Source: Haberlea rhodopensis (lineage: Eukaryota > Streptophyta > Magnoliopsida > Lamiales > Gesneriaceae). Taken from it: a stretch of 64,000 nt of DNA. Every line of letters begins with the position of its first letter. Position 1 is the stretch's first letter. The stretch is from the NCBI GenBank assembly GCA_907163345.1, contig CAJQUN010000014.1:558001-622000 (forward strand), in the 5' to 3' direction. The notes below the pieces were generated by a model. It did no database searches. It had not been told where the DNA came from and saw only the letters and a list, made by a program, of their open reading frames with translations. Both the position numbers and the translations under genes were made by a program. Positions 1 through 11,331 of this stretch are shown in pieces.

Positions 1-202
1 TCCACCGAAAGGAAGTTCAGTTCACAACCACCTTTTCTTCGGGAACAAGAGTATTATATTCAAAGCATGTTAGTATAACACTCATACAAAAATATGCATC
101 ACATGCATAACATGCCCAACAATGAATACCTAACCAACTTGTCTTTAAAGGCTACCCTTCACTCTTCCCTGGTTATCTAACCACTGCTCTGATACCACTA
201 AA
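1..202 (-). mobile_element. Element X: 5' leader of a Tekay-type Ty3 element
   Basis: This is the untranslated leader of a minus-strand Ty3 element whose coding region lies off the left edge. It contains the initiator-Met primer site at 186-197. It also resembles the leaders of B (17880-18095) and C (25371-25566), sharing the 'gcatgttagtataaca' stretch and 'aggctacccttcact' next to the primer site. No coding sequence is visible in this piece. Confidence 0.8.
186..197 (-). other. Primer binding site of element X
   Basis: On the minus strand this reads TGGTATCAGAGC, the complement of the 3' end of plant initiator-Met tRNA and the usual minus-strand primer site of Tekay elements. It lies five bases from the LTR edge at 203, which fixes the element as minus strand and the LTR as its 5' LTR. 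Confidence 0.9.
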
Positions 203-1077
203 TGTGAGACCCCAATATCTCAAGATACTAATAGGTGCGATTAAGAGAACTAAACATTCATATGAATAAATCAGAGTACTGAGTCATGTTGATTAACCTG
301 AGCTTAAAAGATACAGCACCAAAAGTTTCAAAAGGAATTTCACAAATTCCTACAAAAGGTACTACCCTATAGTCTTACTCTACCACAAGTAGAAGCTATA
401 CAAAATTTCTCTAACATGCTAATCCTGTAGCACTCCTTACAGCTCGGCTTTTCAACCCCGACCCTGGTTCTCATCATCAAAAGCACCTACAAAGACAACC
501 CCCAACACATGAGCATAACATAATTCATATACCACAAAATATGAATGTAAGACGTAAATGCATAATCATAAAATACAAAGCACTTCCTGTATTTCCATCG
601 CATTTACAATGCTCATTGGTTGTCCCTGTACCACAATTCATAATCAAAACACTATATGAATATATGGCTTCACAAATAAATGTCATGACATATCATCTCT
701 TTTTCTTGAGTAAGTCATCATCAGTTATTTTAATGCTTCTTCGCTTTACAATCTCAAAACAAGCGGTATCTCATCCTTGCTTCTTCATACTAGCGGTATC
801 TCATCATCGCTTAGTATGGTATACCCCGCCTCCATGTGAAAGCGAGCCTCCCCCCTCCCGCTCCACATTTTTAGCGGTCAAGCGTAAGCATTAAACCTTC
901 ACTGTGATCACCCCTGACTCGTGGAATACACCTCTTTATTCCACATCACAATATGCAACAACAATGCATAATATGCAACAACAATGCATAATAACATGTA
1001 TCAACTCTTAATGCATCACATGCATTCATCATGTGTCAAACAGACAAACATAAGTACATGTTACCGTTGGGATGCCC

Positions 1078-1094
1078 GTACGTCGCTTACGTAC
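1078..1094 (-). promoter_or_regulatory. GTACGT inverted repeat in X LTR
   Basis: On the minus strand: GTACGT-AAGCG-ACGTAC. It is the counterpart of the motif seen in the LTRs of A, B, C, D, H and I. Here the two bases before GT are AT instead of AG, so if the motif is a splice donor in the other elements, this copy is weakened. Confidence 0.6.
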
Positions 1095-1248
1095 ATTTCC
1101 AAAATGTAGTGTGTTGTGGGACTCTATCCCCTGCACTGTGTAGCTGTCTGTGAAGGCTCTACACCAGTGTACAACACAATATTAGATGTCTCATTACAAT
1201 CCAATATCAAAATTAAACCAAATTCCACATTTTAAAAAAAGAACACTA

Positions 1249-1352
1249 CCGATCGATCGGTACTCATCACCGATCGATCGGTGAACTGTTTGAATTTTGG
1301 AAAAATGCTACGGCTTTTGCCGATCGATCGGTGTTCTTCACCGATCGATCGG
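1249..1352. repeat. Palindrome array, 4 sites (CCGATCGATCGG), X LTR
   Basis: Four perfect copies of CCGATCGATCGG start at 1249, 1270, 1320 and 1341, giving spacings of 21, 50 and 21 bp. In element orientation this equals the last half of the eight-site array in C and D (22-50-21). The outer bases are C/G here, against G/C in the other families, but the palindrome is kept. Function unknown. Confidence 0.92.
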
Positions 1353-2519
1353 TCGCTCTGTTTCAGCCCAGATTTCCGGAAACTCTTTAACACCGATATT
1401 TATGCCTCTTGATCTAACATGTAAGACATACCACATGCCAAACTCAACATGCTAGAAGTTACAATACACTACCCTGAGTGTATTGATATCAAATTTACAC
1501 CCCAAACATAAACCCACATGCATAAACGTCGACCATTTACACAAGTACTCGATCAACTTTTCTGGAAACAGGAAAACATTTTCATTCCCAGATTTCTTGA
1601 GTACTTCATTTCATGCTATAAAAACTACAACATATTTCATAAAGCATGCTCAAATATAAAACGTCCTGGGCTTGACAAGATACCATGCATGTACTCAAAT
1701 CGAAGGTTCACCCTAAAACCCATCTAACATGCATAATATCACCTCCTCAAAATCCCTCCCAGTCCACATTTTTCCCAGAAAAACAGGGCATACTCCTACC
1801 CAGATTTCCGAACACCTTACTTTACATGCTTATTTCCTCAACATAAAACATGTAATATACATAAGGAAAAATGCAGAGAGCTTCATAACAACAGCATGTA
1901 AGCATTTAAATCGAAGGTTTTAAGAAACCTAAGCTAACATGCCATTTTTCACACCAATAAAAGTATGAACTCAACAACTAAATTTCAAACCCAGAAATGG
2001 TTTCTCACCCCTTTTTGCTCCGATTTTTGGAAGCTTTCCAAGCAATAAAAATGGAAGATCTCCTCCATAACTTCCTTAGCAGCTGTTGGACGAATTTTGG
2101 GAGAGAATTGGAGTGATTTCAGACATGGAAGGGTTGGGTGAGAGATGGGACAAGGAGTATGGGCAAGCAGCTGGTAGCTGGCAGCAGGGCATGGGTCAAG
2201 GGGGGTGGTTGGGTGGTGGGTTATGTGATGTGTTATGTTTTGGTCCCGGTATTTAGCACGATGTATTAAAATATCCTCACATGATATTTTATAGTATTTT
2301 CTCAATAAAATACTTCAATTCCCATTTAAATATGCTTTTACCAAAACAATAATACACACCCCAAAATAATCATGCCACAACCCCAACATCCCAACATATG
2401 TCGCATGCACCCCGAAATGTAACTCCTCAACCATATTAATTCAACCTCATGAATTAACACTAAATCATCATAATATAAATAAATGATTAAAATCACATAA
2501 TCATTTCGGGGATATCACA

Positions 2520-3457
2520 GTTTCCTTGTTGGTGTTTTCCTTTGAGTTATGCGATAGCCTTCCCAAGTTTGGATTGTTAAATCCTAGGATTATCAAGGGA
2601 TGACAGGAATTCGGATTGGTTGGGCGTAGCTGTCGACACAAGCGTTGAGGATGCCATGGGTTTATTGCATGTCCTTTCAGAATTTGAACTCTGTGGAGTC
2701 TCGATGGTTTATTTATGATCAGGATGTGATCCTTGGAATATCCAGAGGTGGACATCTTGTGAGATGTGTTCGAGTGTGGATCGGTGGCCGTGAGTTGCCC
2801 GATCCGAGTTGCAGAGGGTGCAACTGCTCCTTGGATGAAGGTGGTCTGTGTAGCAGGAACCAGGTTTGGTATGTGTACACCGTGGTATACTAATGTTTCC
2901 CCCGTAACGATGTATGTTAGACATCGTGAGTCATGATAGAGATGTCTTTGAATGATATCTACGATGGAATCGGGAGCAATTCGAATCCTTGCAGTTCCAG
3001 CTGACTAACTGCTTTTGGATTATTAGCGTTGAGTGGTGCTGACGCTCTTTGACGTTATGATGGATTTGGAAGTCTATTACACTCCAGAGATTGACACGAG
3101 GTCAACGTTCTCACGGTTGAGGTGTCATTCATGATGCATTCTTACTAGTTGTATTAGAACTAAGGATGACTGTTTTATCTACAGTCGTAAGTATTGGTTG
3201 TTTTGCAGTCATGAGGGACTGACCTTTGGGATGAACCGCATCGAGGTACGTTTTGCCTCTTGGGTGATAAGTTGGTGTTGGTTTTGGTATGTCGCTCTGT
3301 TTCAGAGTTTGATGTGAGATAAGTATCCTCGCGGTTTTTAAGACGATTCTGATATGGTCAGGAATCGAGGTTATGGCTTCATGTTGTTGTGTAGCCTGGG
3401 TGTTGCGTATTACATCGGTGCTAATTTCGAGGACAAAATTCTTTTAATGGGGGATAT
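2520..3457 (+). mobile_element. Element H: 3' end of internal region (remnant)
   Basis: This is the last piece of a plus-strand Ty3 element, directly upstream of its 3' LTR. It ends with the near-palindrome around ATTTCGAGGACAAAAT and a purine tract (atgggggatat) that abuts the LTR at 3458. I could not find a recognisable integrase or chromodomain frame. X interrupts it on the left, so bases 2520-2524 (gtttc) should be one copy of X's target duplication. Confidence 0.7.
3424..3439 (+). other. Conserved ATTTCG..CGAAAT-type inverted repeat, H
   Basis: ATTTCGAGGACAAAAT lies about 20 bp before the purine tract and 3' LTR. The same 16-mer, with zero or one change, sits at this position in A, C, F and I. 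Confidence 0.7.
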
Positions 3458-3786
3458 TGTGATGACCAGGGATTATAGATGTTAATCCCGGAGTGTTATA
3501 ACCCCTAAAGTTGTTTTTCGTGGCGACTTGGAGTTTAATCGCGGTGTTGGGCCTTCTGGGCTCATTTATTTGGGTAGTTGGGATTGTTGGATCCCGAGGT
3601 TGAGATCGTATTCTCATTTCGGTGAAAACCTATGAGTTGGGTTTTTAGTGTGACTCGGAACCTCGGTTGCTTTGTGTGGGCACCGGTAGGGGGTTTTTGA
3701 GTTAGAGAGAGAATTTTTGAAAACAGATGATTTTTAATGAATCATGATGTAATTGTGGGGCTATTAGTATTTCGGGGTATTTTTGC

Positions 3787-3794
3787 TATAAATA
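3787..3794 (+). promoter_or_regulatory. TATA box of LTR H
   Basis: TATAAATA is followed about 30 bp later by a CT-rich run (ctctctcctcgcgtctctgc), the usual look of a plant Pol II start region. It places U3 at 3458 to about 3820. Confidence 0.65.
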
Positions 3795-4584
3795 CCAGTT
3801 GAACCCAAGATTTTATTATTGGAAGCCATTTTCCCCACCTTGCCCGTCTCTCTCTCCTCGCGTCTCTGCACCATTCCCGTCACCCTAGACCCACGCAGCT
3901 TCAGGCCGTGCGCCCGCCGCCGTCCGGCCGCCACCGCGTCCGACCTACCGTTGGCTTCGTCTCGTCAAGGCGCACCTTCCCGTACCAACAATTTTAAATT
4001 TCGTCGCGTTTTGGGGTCGGATTTTGCAGAAGACGCAGACGCCCAAAATTTAGGGTTCTTCGATTTCGAACATTTTCCTTACGATTTTCGATTGGGTAAC
4101 CTCCCTTACCCCTTTTTCGTCATTATTGTGTAATTCCCTGCCATTTTTGTGTTCAATTTGTTCGAATTCTTGCTGTTGGCTTAAGTTGGTTCGAATTTAT
4201 GTTGTTTGCGTGGGTTAGGGTTCGAAAATTGGGGTTTTTGGCAGGGGGTGGTAATTCTTGTTATGGGTCGTTTATTACATGTTTTAGATGTATTATGGTG
4301 CTTAGTTTGAGTTCGAAAATTGGTGTGAGGGTTCGAAAAATTTATGGGGAGCTCTTGAGCAATTTTCGTTGATGTCTCATTCGATTTTCCCTCCCTGCAT
4401 GTACTCTACCCCGGGTCCTTGAAATGGTTAATTGTCGCGTGTTGACAATATTTTGAGGGTTATGAGTGTGCTTGAGCATGGGTTACATGTTCGTAAATAA
4501 TTGTGAATTAATTTATCGTGTTAGCACATCGTTCCTCGGGGCATGGAACTCGAACAAGTCTGGCTCGAACTTCGGAGATTTAAG

Positions 4585-4599
4585 GTACGTGCGACGTAC
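4585..4599 (+). promoter_or_regulatory. GTACGT inverted repeat, LTR H
   Basis: GTACGT-GCG-ACGTAC preceded by TTAAG, so the left arm also reads as a 5' splice-site-like AAG|GTACGT. Confidence 0.6.
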
Positions 4600-5934
4600 G
4601 AGCATTACTTTATATGAGAGCATTTGTGAAATGCATAATGTATTTTGATTGCATTGATGGTTGTGGGTATGGTTATATATATGTGTTGATATAGTTATGG
4701 AACGACCCAACCTTGACATCGCCGCCACAAGCGTGCGTGATACTAGAGTAGTATGACCTTATAAGAGATATGGGGTGTTGGGTTGTATGACTATTGTAGG
4801 GCATTTTAGATGCCTGAGAATGATCGTGGAATCATGTATTCATTATAAGACATGTGAGATGTCTAAGTGAAATGGAGAATTGGTAAAATAAATGCTAGGC
4901 ATTTGAGCTATCTGTGATTGGTAGCAAAGTTGAAAATGAGTATTAGATATCGAGATATCTATATTTGTATGTATAATGAATTTGGAATCATTAATTATTG
5001 ATACTTGAGAATCAGGCATGCTATGAGTTAAATCAATGTGTTGATTTACTGATTTTTGAGATTTGATGAGTTTGATGATTGTGAGAACAGGGACAGTACA
5101 CAGAATCCCGGATGAGGACGTTGCCATCCAGGGAGTATCGTTTAAAATTCATTAGTATTTACTTTTGTTGTAAATTATTAATTTCATTATTGTGATTATG
5201 GGATTTTGTGTATTGGTATGCTCACCCCGTTGGGGGCTGTCTCTGTTGGGGCAGGTGAACAGGTACATCGATGGCTGTGGAGCTGAGCTCGAGCTGTTGA
5301 TTGGATGTACTCCCAGGATCGTGGTACCATGGCTTGATGGAGCACGGTATCGTATAGAGTACTAATATACACCCGAAGGTTATATACATATTTAAGATGC
5401 TCGCATGTGAGCACGGTTATGCTTGTATATGGGTTGTATATAAAGGCATGAGCCTTTCTCTCTTTCATTCTATGTTGCATGCAATTAAGAGTAGAATTGC
5501 TAATGATATGAGAGTCATGGGTGTATTATGTGGGTGTTGAAACCCACTTTTGTCGTCATATGTGTGGTGTCTTCCCTGGCTGGGAATTTACTTGGTATTG
5601 CTGTATTCTGATGAGTATTATGTTTTCCCTGGCCGGGAATTATGTTATGTGTTGTGCTTTTATTTCGGGATAGCTCAATTTACGGGGAGACTCTGCCCAA
5701 ATTTTTATAAAAGTCTACCATGTGAAAAGTGGTGTAATGGGGATGGAAATGGGCACACTCTATGAGTCTAATTGTGGGTAGAGATGATCTTAATGTTGAA
5801 TATTAAAGAAATTTTGTAATTGCCATTCAATGGTAAGGTATCATCTGTGTTTCCCGATTGACTTTATTGAAAGCATGTACCACACATAATGATTAATACA
5901 CTAATCAAGGGTTAAGGGCTTGGGGGTCCTTACA

Positions 5935-6340
5935 ACATACATTTGCAACGACACAGGTATGAAGTTAATTAAGATAAATATTGATGTATTGTCATATATT
6001 CTTGAACATACATGAAAGTATAGATTGCGTGATTTAACGAGATTATATGATGGGTACTGTGATAAAAGTATATGATGGGAAATAAGATTGTGCAATGGAA
6101 TTGTGTCGATGAAAGTACACAGGTAGTGAGATATGACAAAGAAGCTTGACGGTTAAACACTTCTTGCGACGTTGGTGCAATGGGGCACATGTGTGAGCCA
6201 CGATGATTCCGATGACTGTCATCCTACGGATGGTAAAGTCACTATCTTGAGCTATATATGGTACGTAAATTTTACAGTTGGTTTTTATGGTAAGCATGCG
6301 TTGAAATTTCGAGGACGAAATTTTATATGTTGGGAAGAAT
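5935..6340 (+). mobile_element. Element I: 3' end of internal region (remnant)
   Basis: A 406-bp non-coding remnant just before LTR I. It ends with ATTTCGAGGACGAAAT (6306-6321) and the purine-rich 'tgttgggaagaat'. H's LTR abuts it on the left, so H probably inserted here. Bases 5935-5939 (acata) are then the right copy of H's target duplication. Confidence 0.65.
6306..6321 (+). other. Conserved ATTTCG..CGAAAT inverted repeat, I
   Basis: ATTTCGAGGACGAAAT, six-base arms around AGGA, 19 bp before the 3' LTR. Same place as in A, C, F and H. Confidence 0.75.
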
Positions 6341-6564
6341 TGTGATGTCCAGATTATTATTAATCATTTGTTGGACTAAATATGATTTGGATTTTAGTGA
6401 TAATTAATTTTAGAATTAATTAGAAGTGGAATTGACCAAGTGAAGGTCAACTGGCGAGCTAATCGAATCATAAAATATTTTGAGATTGCAAAATATACTC
6501 CGATAATATTTTAGAGATAAGTTAATTAAAATGAAGAATTTAAGTTTTGGGTTTTTGGGGTGTG

Positions 6565-6571
6565 TATAAAT
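6565..6571 (+). promoter_or_regulatory. TATA box of LTR I
   Basis: TATAAAT in 'tgtgtataaatccc', about 150 bp upstream of a GC-rich leader-like stretch. It corresponds to 3787 in LTR H. Confidence 0.55.
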
Positions 6572-7065
6572 CCCAATCGTTGTCTCTAAATAATATGTCA
6601 GTGCACCGGCGACACTTCGATGTACAAAACCGGGTTAGGATACAAAAAAATAAATATGTCATGTTGGGCATTTTTGGACACACAGTAAAAGGTGTAAACT
6701 CACGCACACAAACCCGATCCCTCTTTTCTTTTCTGCCTCCCGCGCGATACCTGACCACCTCCGGTAAATCGCGCGCGCCCGCCTGCCGTCCGAGCTCTTT
6801 CCGGCGCGTCCGAACCGCCGCCGTCTTCGTCTCTTCCAGGCGCATCTTTCCATACCAAGATCTTGAAGTTTCGTCGCGTATTTCGTTCGGATCTTGCAAG
6901 GAAGTGCGCGGATAAAAATCACGAATTCGTCCGATTTTGGAGCGATTTTCTTCCGATTTTTTTGTGGGTAATCCTCGTCGTCCCTTAGTCGTTATTCCCC
7001 CGAAATCCCACAAATTTTTGATGAACTTTGGTTCGATTTTTGCTAGCATTTTGGAAGTGTTGCTA

Positions 7066-7158
7066 GTGTGTGTGTTCGTGTGTGCAGCAGTGTGTGTGCG
7101 TGTGTGTGTTCTGTGTGCAGATTAGTGTGTGTTCGTGTGTGTTCTGTGTGTGTGTTTG
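7066..7158. repeat. Imperfect GT microsatellite in LTR I
   Basis: Runs of (GT)n are broken by TTC and GCAG. The long open frames on both strands here are a by-product of the simple repeat. Confidence 0.85.
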
Positions 7159-8226
7159 TATCCAGCATGTAATAGTGTGTGTAGGTGAAGTTTATACAAG
7201 AAAATGTGTGTTCAAACATGTATGGGTATAGGTACAAGACTTTTATATATGTTGTGCCTTGTGGTTGGATGATGTTTAGTTAATGTAAAAAGTTAACTTA
7301 ATTAGTGTAATGGGTTAAGGCGGTTATGTGACGATAAATTGAGTATGAACAATTGGGAATTGGATAGCATGAAAATGTTATTAATTGTAGGGATTTAATC
7401 ATAACTCACATTATTGAACAGATAATTGTTGAAAATGAATTGGTGATTAAATGTCGTGATTTAGTGTCATTGTTGTTAAAAGGTGAAGACTAGATTCATG
7501 CTAGTATGTGTTGACATGGAATAGAGTTATGGTGATATTTATGCTCAAGTGGATAGCATGGCATGTATTAATGATTTATGTCACTTTATTGAGTTTCAAA
7601 TCTTATTAGTACTAAATCAAGAATTTTGGAATGCAATGCATCTTTAAATTGTTAAAGTTGAATTTAATCAATACATGACTTTATGTTGGGATTAAGGGAA
7701 TTGGATTAAAGGGGTAGAATCTCTTATCTACATGGACCTTTTTTTCATGTCTTGGTCTGAACCACCTCGGTGTGGGTTTGAACAATTGTGGACATGTTAT
7801 TGGCTTAATTGGATTGTTTTAGTTAGACACTAGTTGGATATTATTATGCATACACCCTTGCACTTCCTTTCCCTCTGTTGAACTTGTGTGTCTAGTGAAC
7901 TGCTATGTGAGTTGGGCGTGATCTTGCACGTATGGGTGTGTGTATCCCGCATCATGTGTGTGATGTAGCGGATGGTGGGAGATGATGGGGTGTTGCATTA
8001 CCAATGATATATCATGATTAATGTGAGGATGTGTGCATCCAAAGTATTGATTATGATTTGATTCATAATATTGAGTTATTGATTTGTGATATGGAAATGA
8101 AAGTAAGAACTATTTGATGGATGTTCATTACTCGGATTATGAGCTAATATTGAATTGATATTCGATATAGACTCTACAGGAGGCTTCGGACGTTGATGAT
8201 AGCTTGTTCATGTTGTCTACTATAAG

Positions 8227-8242
8227 GTACGTGGTGACGTAC
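8227..8242 (+). promoter_or_regulatory. GTACGT inverted repeat, LTR I
   Basis: GTACGT-GGTG-ACGTAC in the context 'tataag' before and 'gagca' after, as in H and D. Confidence 0.6.
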
Positions 8243-9341
8243 GAGCAGGTATATCTAGTATCTATACATTCATGTATACATGCAATTTTGAATATGATGT
8301 TTCAGGAAAGTGTTTGACTTTAACAATTGAGTCTCATATACGAGTTATGGGGGACACGTAGTGGTACGTGATCCAATTATACTAGTTGAATATTGATGCC
8401 TTGGGCATGAGCATTATGAGAAAGTGTCGAGAATGAGATAGTGGGATAACCAGGTTTACATTGATGTTGAATTATTTATGTTGAGCATAAATGATGCATT
8501 GTTGTTGTATTGAATTCATAGTGTTGTTGGATATCATATTTTCAATGATAATACTGAACTTGACATTATGAAAGTCCGTGAGTTTGAAACAGGAACAGTG
8601 TGTGGAAGCTATACAGATTCAGAATTGTACAGGGAGTACATTTTATGAGTTTGAATAATCTAAATTGTTGCATTATGATTTCATATGTTGATTTGTGATC
8701 GAATATTGAGTTGGAGTGTGCTCACCCTGTGTGGGGGCTGTTTCTGTTGAAACAGGTACAACAGGTACGATGCTGCTTTGGAGTACTAGGCTCGAACCTT
8801 GTTGGATGATGCTTCCAGAAGCATAGTATGAGATTGAGCCGATATACGAGGTTGAGCGGTTGGTATTTATACCAATTATGCATCCGGATGTGTATCCGTT
8901 AATTGTTGCTCTTCTGTGAGCACTTGTATCTGTATATGGACTGTATAATGGTGTTGAAACCCACTTTTGTTGTCTTATTAGTGTGGTGTCTTCCCTTGCT
9001 GGGAATTTACTAGTGTTTCTGTATTCTGTTTAGTATTGTGTTGTCCCTGGTCGGGAGTTATATTATGTGATGTGTTTTTATTTCCGGATAGCTCAGTTTG
9101 TGGGGAGACTCTGCCCAAATTTTTATAAAAACCCACAATAAAAAAGTGGTGTAATGGGGATGGTATTGGGTGAAACCCCTGAGTCTGTTTGTTGGTCGAG
9201 ATGATCATCTAATGTTGAACATTGGTTATGTCATGGGAAACATGTAATGATTCTTTTAAAGAATGAAAAGAAAATGAAAAATTTATCCACATACGACGTC
9301 ATAAATGAACTAATGACGAGTTTAAGTGTTGGGGCCTTACA

Positions 9342-10054
9342 AATAACCAGCAAGTTACTTAACCAAGACTTCGTACATTTACTGTTATATTTTGTATGAT
9401 GCTTATATGATGATGATGTTATAAGATGATGATGTTATAAGATGATGAAGTTATAAGATGATGATGCTATAAGATGATGATGCTTATATGATGATGATGT
9501 TATAAGATGATGATATTTATAAGATGATAATGCTTATATGATGATGATGTTGTAAGATGATGATATTTATAAGACGATGATTTTAATCATTCATGTCAAG
9601 AATTAATGATTATATGCATGGCTATGAAACAGGGACAACCAAAGAGGGTTAATGCAATTAACCAGGAAGTATACGTTACCAATTATTTTTCATGCATTTA
9701 TTTATATGCCATTGCCTTATGATGTTAAGTAGCGATGTACATGCTCATGATGGGTTGTTCATGTAGGTACACTTTTGGACCGAAGGGCTAAGGGTCGGGT
9801 TGAGGCAGTGAGCTAAAAGGAGCATGAAAGAAGATAGGATACAGGACTTTTGGATAGTCTCTACTCTAGGAGTAGTATAATTCTATCGCTTTAACATTCA
9901 TTATTGAGAATGTAACGAGTTAAGTTTTGAAATTTCATTGTTGGCCTGAAATCTTATTAGCTCAAAGCTACAACCGGAACCCTAAGACGTTATTAATGCA
10001 TGTTTAGTCCATAATTTGTGTAATAAGATGATGTTAAGGTAGGAAGACCCTACA
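9342..10054 (+). mobile_element. Element A: right part of 5' LTR
   Basis: This 713-bp piece matches 14993-15722 of A's own 3' LTR with roughly nine substitutions by eye plus repeat-length changes (about 1.3%). It ends at GACCCTACA and is followed by the primer site. The left two-thirds is missing because element I sits at its left edge. It should resume left of the window with a copy of 'aataa'. Confidence 0.85.
9402..9580. repeat. GATGATG/TTATAA minisatellite in A 5' LTR
   Basis: Units of the form 'ttataagatgatgatg' recur about ten times. The homologous tract in the 3' LTR (15050-15250) has one more unit, so it is length-variable within one element. Confidence 0.85.
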
Positions 10055-10058
10055 TTAG

Positions 10059-10070
10059 TGGTATCAGAGC
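10059..10070 (+). other. Primer binding site of element A
   Basis: TGGTATCAGAGC, complementary to initiator-Met tRNA, four bases after the LTR end at 10054. Confidence 0.92.
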
Positions 10071-10248
10071 AGTGGTTAGAGAACCCGGGAATGAGTGAAG
10101 GGTAGCCTTAGCAATAAGTTGGCTAGGTGCTTACTTTTAAACATGTTTTAAGCATATGTTGCATATGAAGTATATGATGTTGTACTAACATGTTTTGTTT
10201 CTCTAACGATGTATTATATGAACTGCTTTTGGGTATTGTTGTTAACCC

Positions 10249-10259
10249 TTGTGTTGCAG
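10249..10259 (+). promoter_or_regulatory. Candidate 3' splice site before gag, element A
   Basis: 'ttgtgttgcag' lies directly before what was the gag start, preceded by 'gttaac', which could serve as a branch site. D has the identical 11-mer at 41361. In A the gag ATG itself has become ATA. Confidence 0.4.
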
Positions 10260-11331
10260 CATAGCAGCAAATGCTGAAGTAAGTGATGCGATTTCATATG
10301 CACTTCTCCGTCGCCCATGCCTCTTGTAGTCTCGACACCCGTTGGAAGAAGTTTGATAACTGATCAGATGGTTTATGACGGCCTCATTTATTTTGAGGGT
10401 AACGAGCTGAGGACAGACTTGATTGTTCTGGGAATGTCAGACTTCGAATGCATTTTGGGCATCGATGTGCTGAACAAGTATCAGGCAGTTGTGGACTGCA
10501 GACAAGGACTGTCCGATTCAGGTCTGATATGGGAGTCCAATGGACATTCTATGGGGATGGTTCCCGTTCAAGGATTCCGTTCATATCTGCTGTCAAGATG
10601 GCACAGTTATTGGAACGAGACCATAAAGGATATCTCATCTATGATGTTGATATTACTGAAAAGAGGGAAGAGTTAAAGGTTGAGGATGTGCCCGTAGTGG
10701 CGGTGTTTCCTGATGTATTTCCGGAAGAGATTCTCGGATTCCAAGCGACGAGAGAGGTCGAGTTTGGGATTAAGTTACTACCAGGGACGTCTACCATTTC
10801 TCGTGCCCCGTATAGGATGGCACCAGCGGAGCTAAGGGAGTTAAAGGTTCAGTTGCAAGAGCTCCTTGATAAGGGCTATATACGCCCTAGCGTATAGCCC
10901 TGGGCTGCGCCAGTTTTGTTTGTTAAGAAGAAATATGGTTCGATGCGGCTGCGCATCGATTACAGACAACTGAACAAAGCTACTGTAAAGAATAAGTATC
11001 CGCTTCCGAGGATTGATAATTTGTTTGATCGGCTGCAGAGTACGAGGCTCTACAGTAAGATCGATCTGAGATTGGGGTATCATCAGATTCGAGTTCGAGA
11101 AGATGATGTATAGAAGACAGCTTCCAGGACTAGATATGGGCACTACGGATTCTTAGTCATGCCTTTTGGGGTGACGAATGCCCTAGCTGTTTTATGAGCC
11201 TGATGGACAGAGTGCCCCAACCATGTTTGGATCAGTTTGTCATAGTTTTCATTGACGATGTGCTTATTTACTCTCGAACTGAAGAGGAACACGTAAAGCA
11301 CTTGAGAACAGTACTCCAGATCCTTAGGGAT
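10260..11331 (+). pseudogene. Element A: gag-deleted protease-RT remnant
   Basis: The Ty3 polyprotein begins with a mutated gag start (ATA at 10261), and after about 30 bp jumps into the protease C-terminal part. Nearly all of gag, the zinc knuckle and the protease active site are gone compared with D. Then follow the spacer with YQAVVDCR, the RT entry (ISRAPYRMAPAELRELK) and the RT core (RLRIDYRQLNKATVKN, then FIDDV with both catalytic Asp). Breaks: a frameshift near 10510, in-frame TAG at 10895 and 11111, a stop near 11195 and a deletion at about 11331. It cannot make a working protein. Confidence 0.85.

Larger units (their letters stand above)
203..2519 (-). mobile_element. Element X: 5' LTR (2,317 bp)
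   Basis: The LTR is bounded by TGTGAGACCCC on the left and GGGGATATCACA on the right, so TG..CA ends are present. It is collinear with B's LTR: the block around 2219-2320 (ggttatgtgatgtgttatg, gtcccggtatttagca) matches 28878-28960. It holds four palindromes (1249-1352), a GTACGT inverted repeat (1078-1094) and GCGGTATCTCATC repeats at 760-890. Short open frames inside it are not conserved. The partner LTR is outside the window, so age cannot be judged. Confidence 0.88.
3458..5934 (+). mobile_element. Element H: 3' LTR (2,477 bp)
   Basis: It runs from TGTGATGACCAGG to GGGGGTCCTTACA. A second copy of its first 190 bp or so starts at 63805, which confirms the left edge. A TATA box lies at 3787, followed by a pyrimidine-rich then GC-rich stretch (3820-3990). 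The GTACGT inverted repeat is at 4585-4599. There is no GATCGATC palindrome array. LTR I matches its plan: TATA box, GC-rich block and 'aaggtacgt'. Late in both LTRs 'gttgaaacccacttttgt' recurs (5537 and 8952). Confidence 0.85.
6341..9341 (+). mobile_element. Element I: 3' LTR (3,001 bp)
   Basis: The ends are TGTGATGTCCAG and GGGGCCTTACA. A TATA box is at 6565, followed by a GC-rich block (6720-6910) similar in composition to that of LTR H. A GT microsatellite lies at 7066-7158 and a GTACGT inverted repeat at 8227-8242. There is no palindrome array. On its right it joins the middle of A's 5' LTR, at a point matching 14993 in A's 3' LTR, so I inserted into A. The left LTR is off-window. Confidence 0.85.

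Noticed and set aside
2520..3457. Host gene fragments in the 938 bp before LTR H
   Set aside because: No conserved frame. The end has the Tekay pre-LTR motif and purine tract, so it belongs to an element.
3819..4133. 104-codon frame just after the TATA box of LTR H
   Set aside because: Well placed for a leader peptide, but the related segment of LTR I does not keep the frame.
6540..7049. 169-codon minus-strand frame and overlapping plus frames in LTR I
   Set aside because: GC-rich and GT-repeat DNA keeps several frames open at once. No domain is visible, and the region is an LTR with a TATA box.
9402..9580. Telomeric or centromeric satellite
   Set aside because: GATGATG/TTATAA units are confined to A's LTRs and are not the plant telomere repeat.
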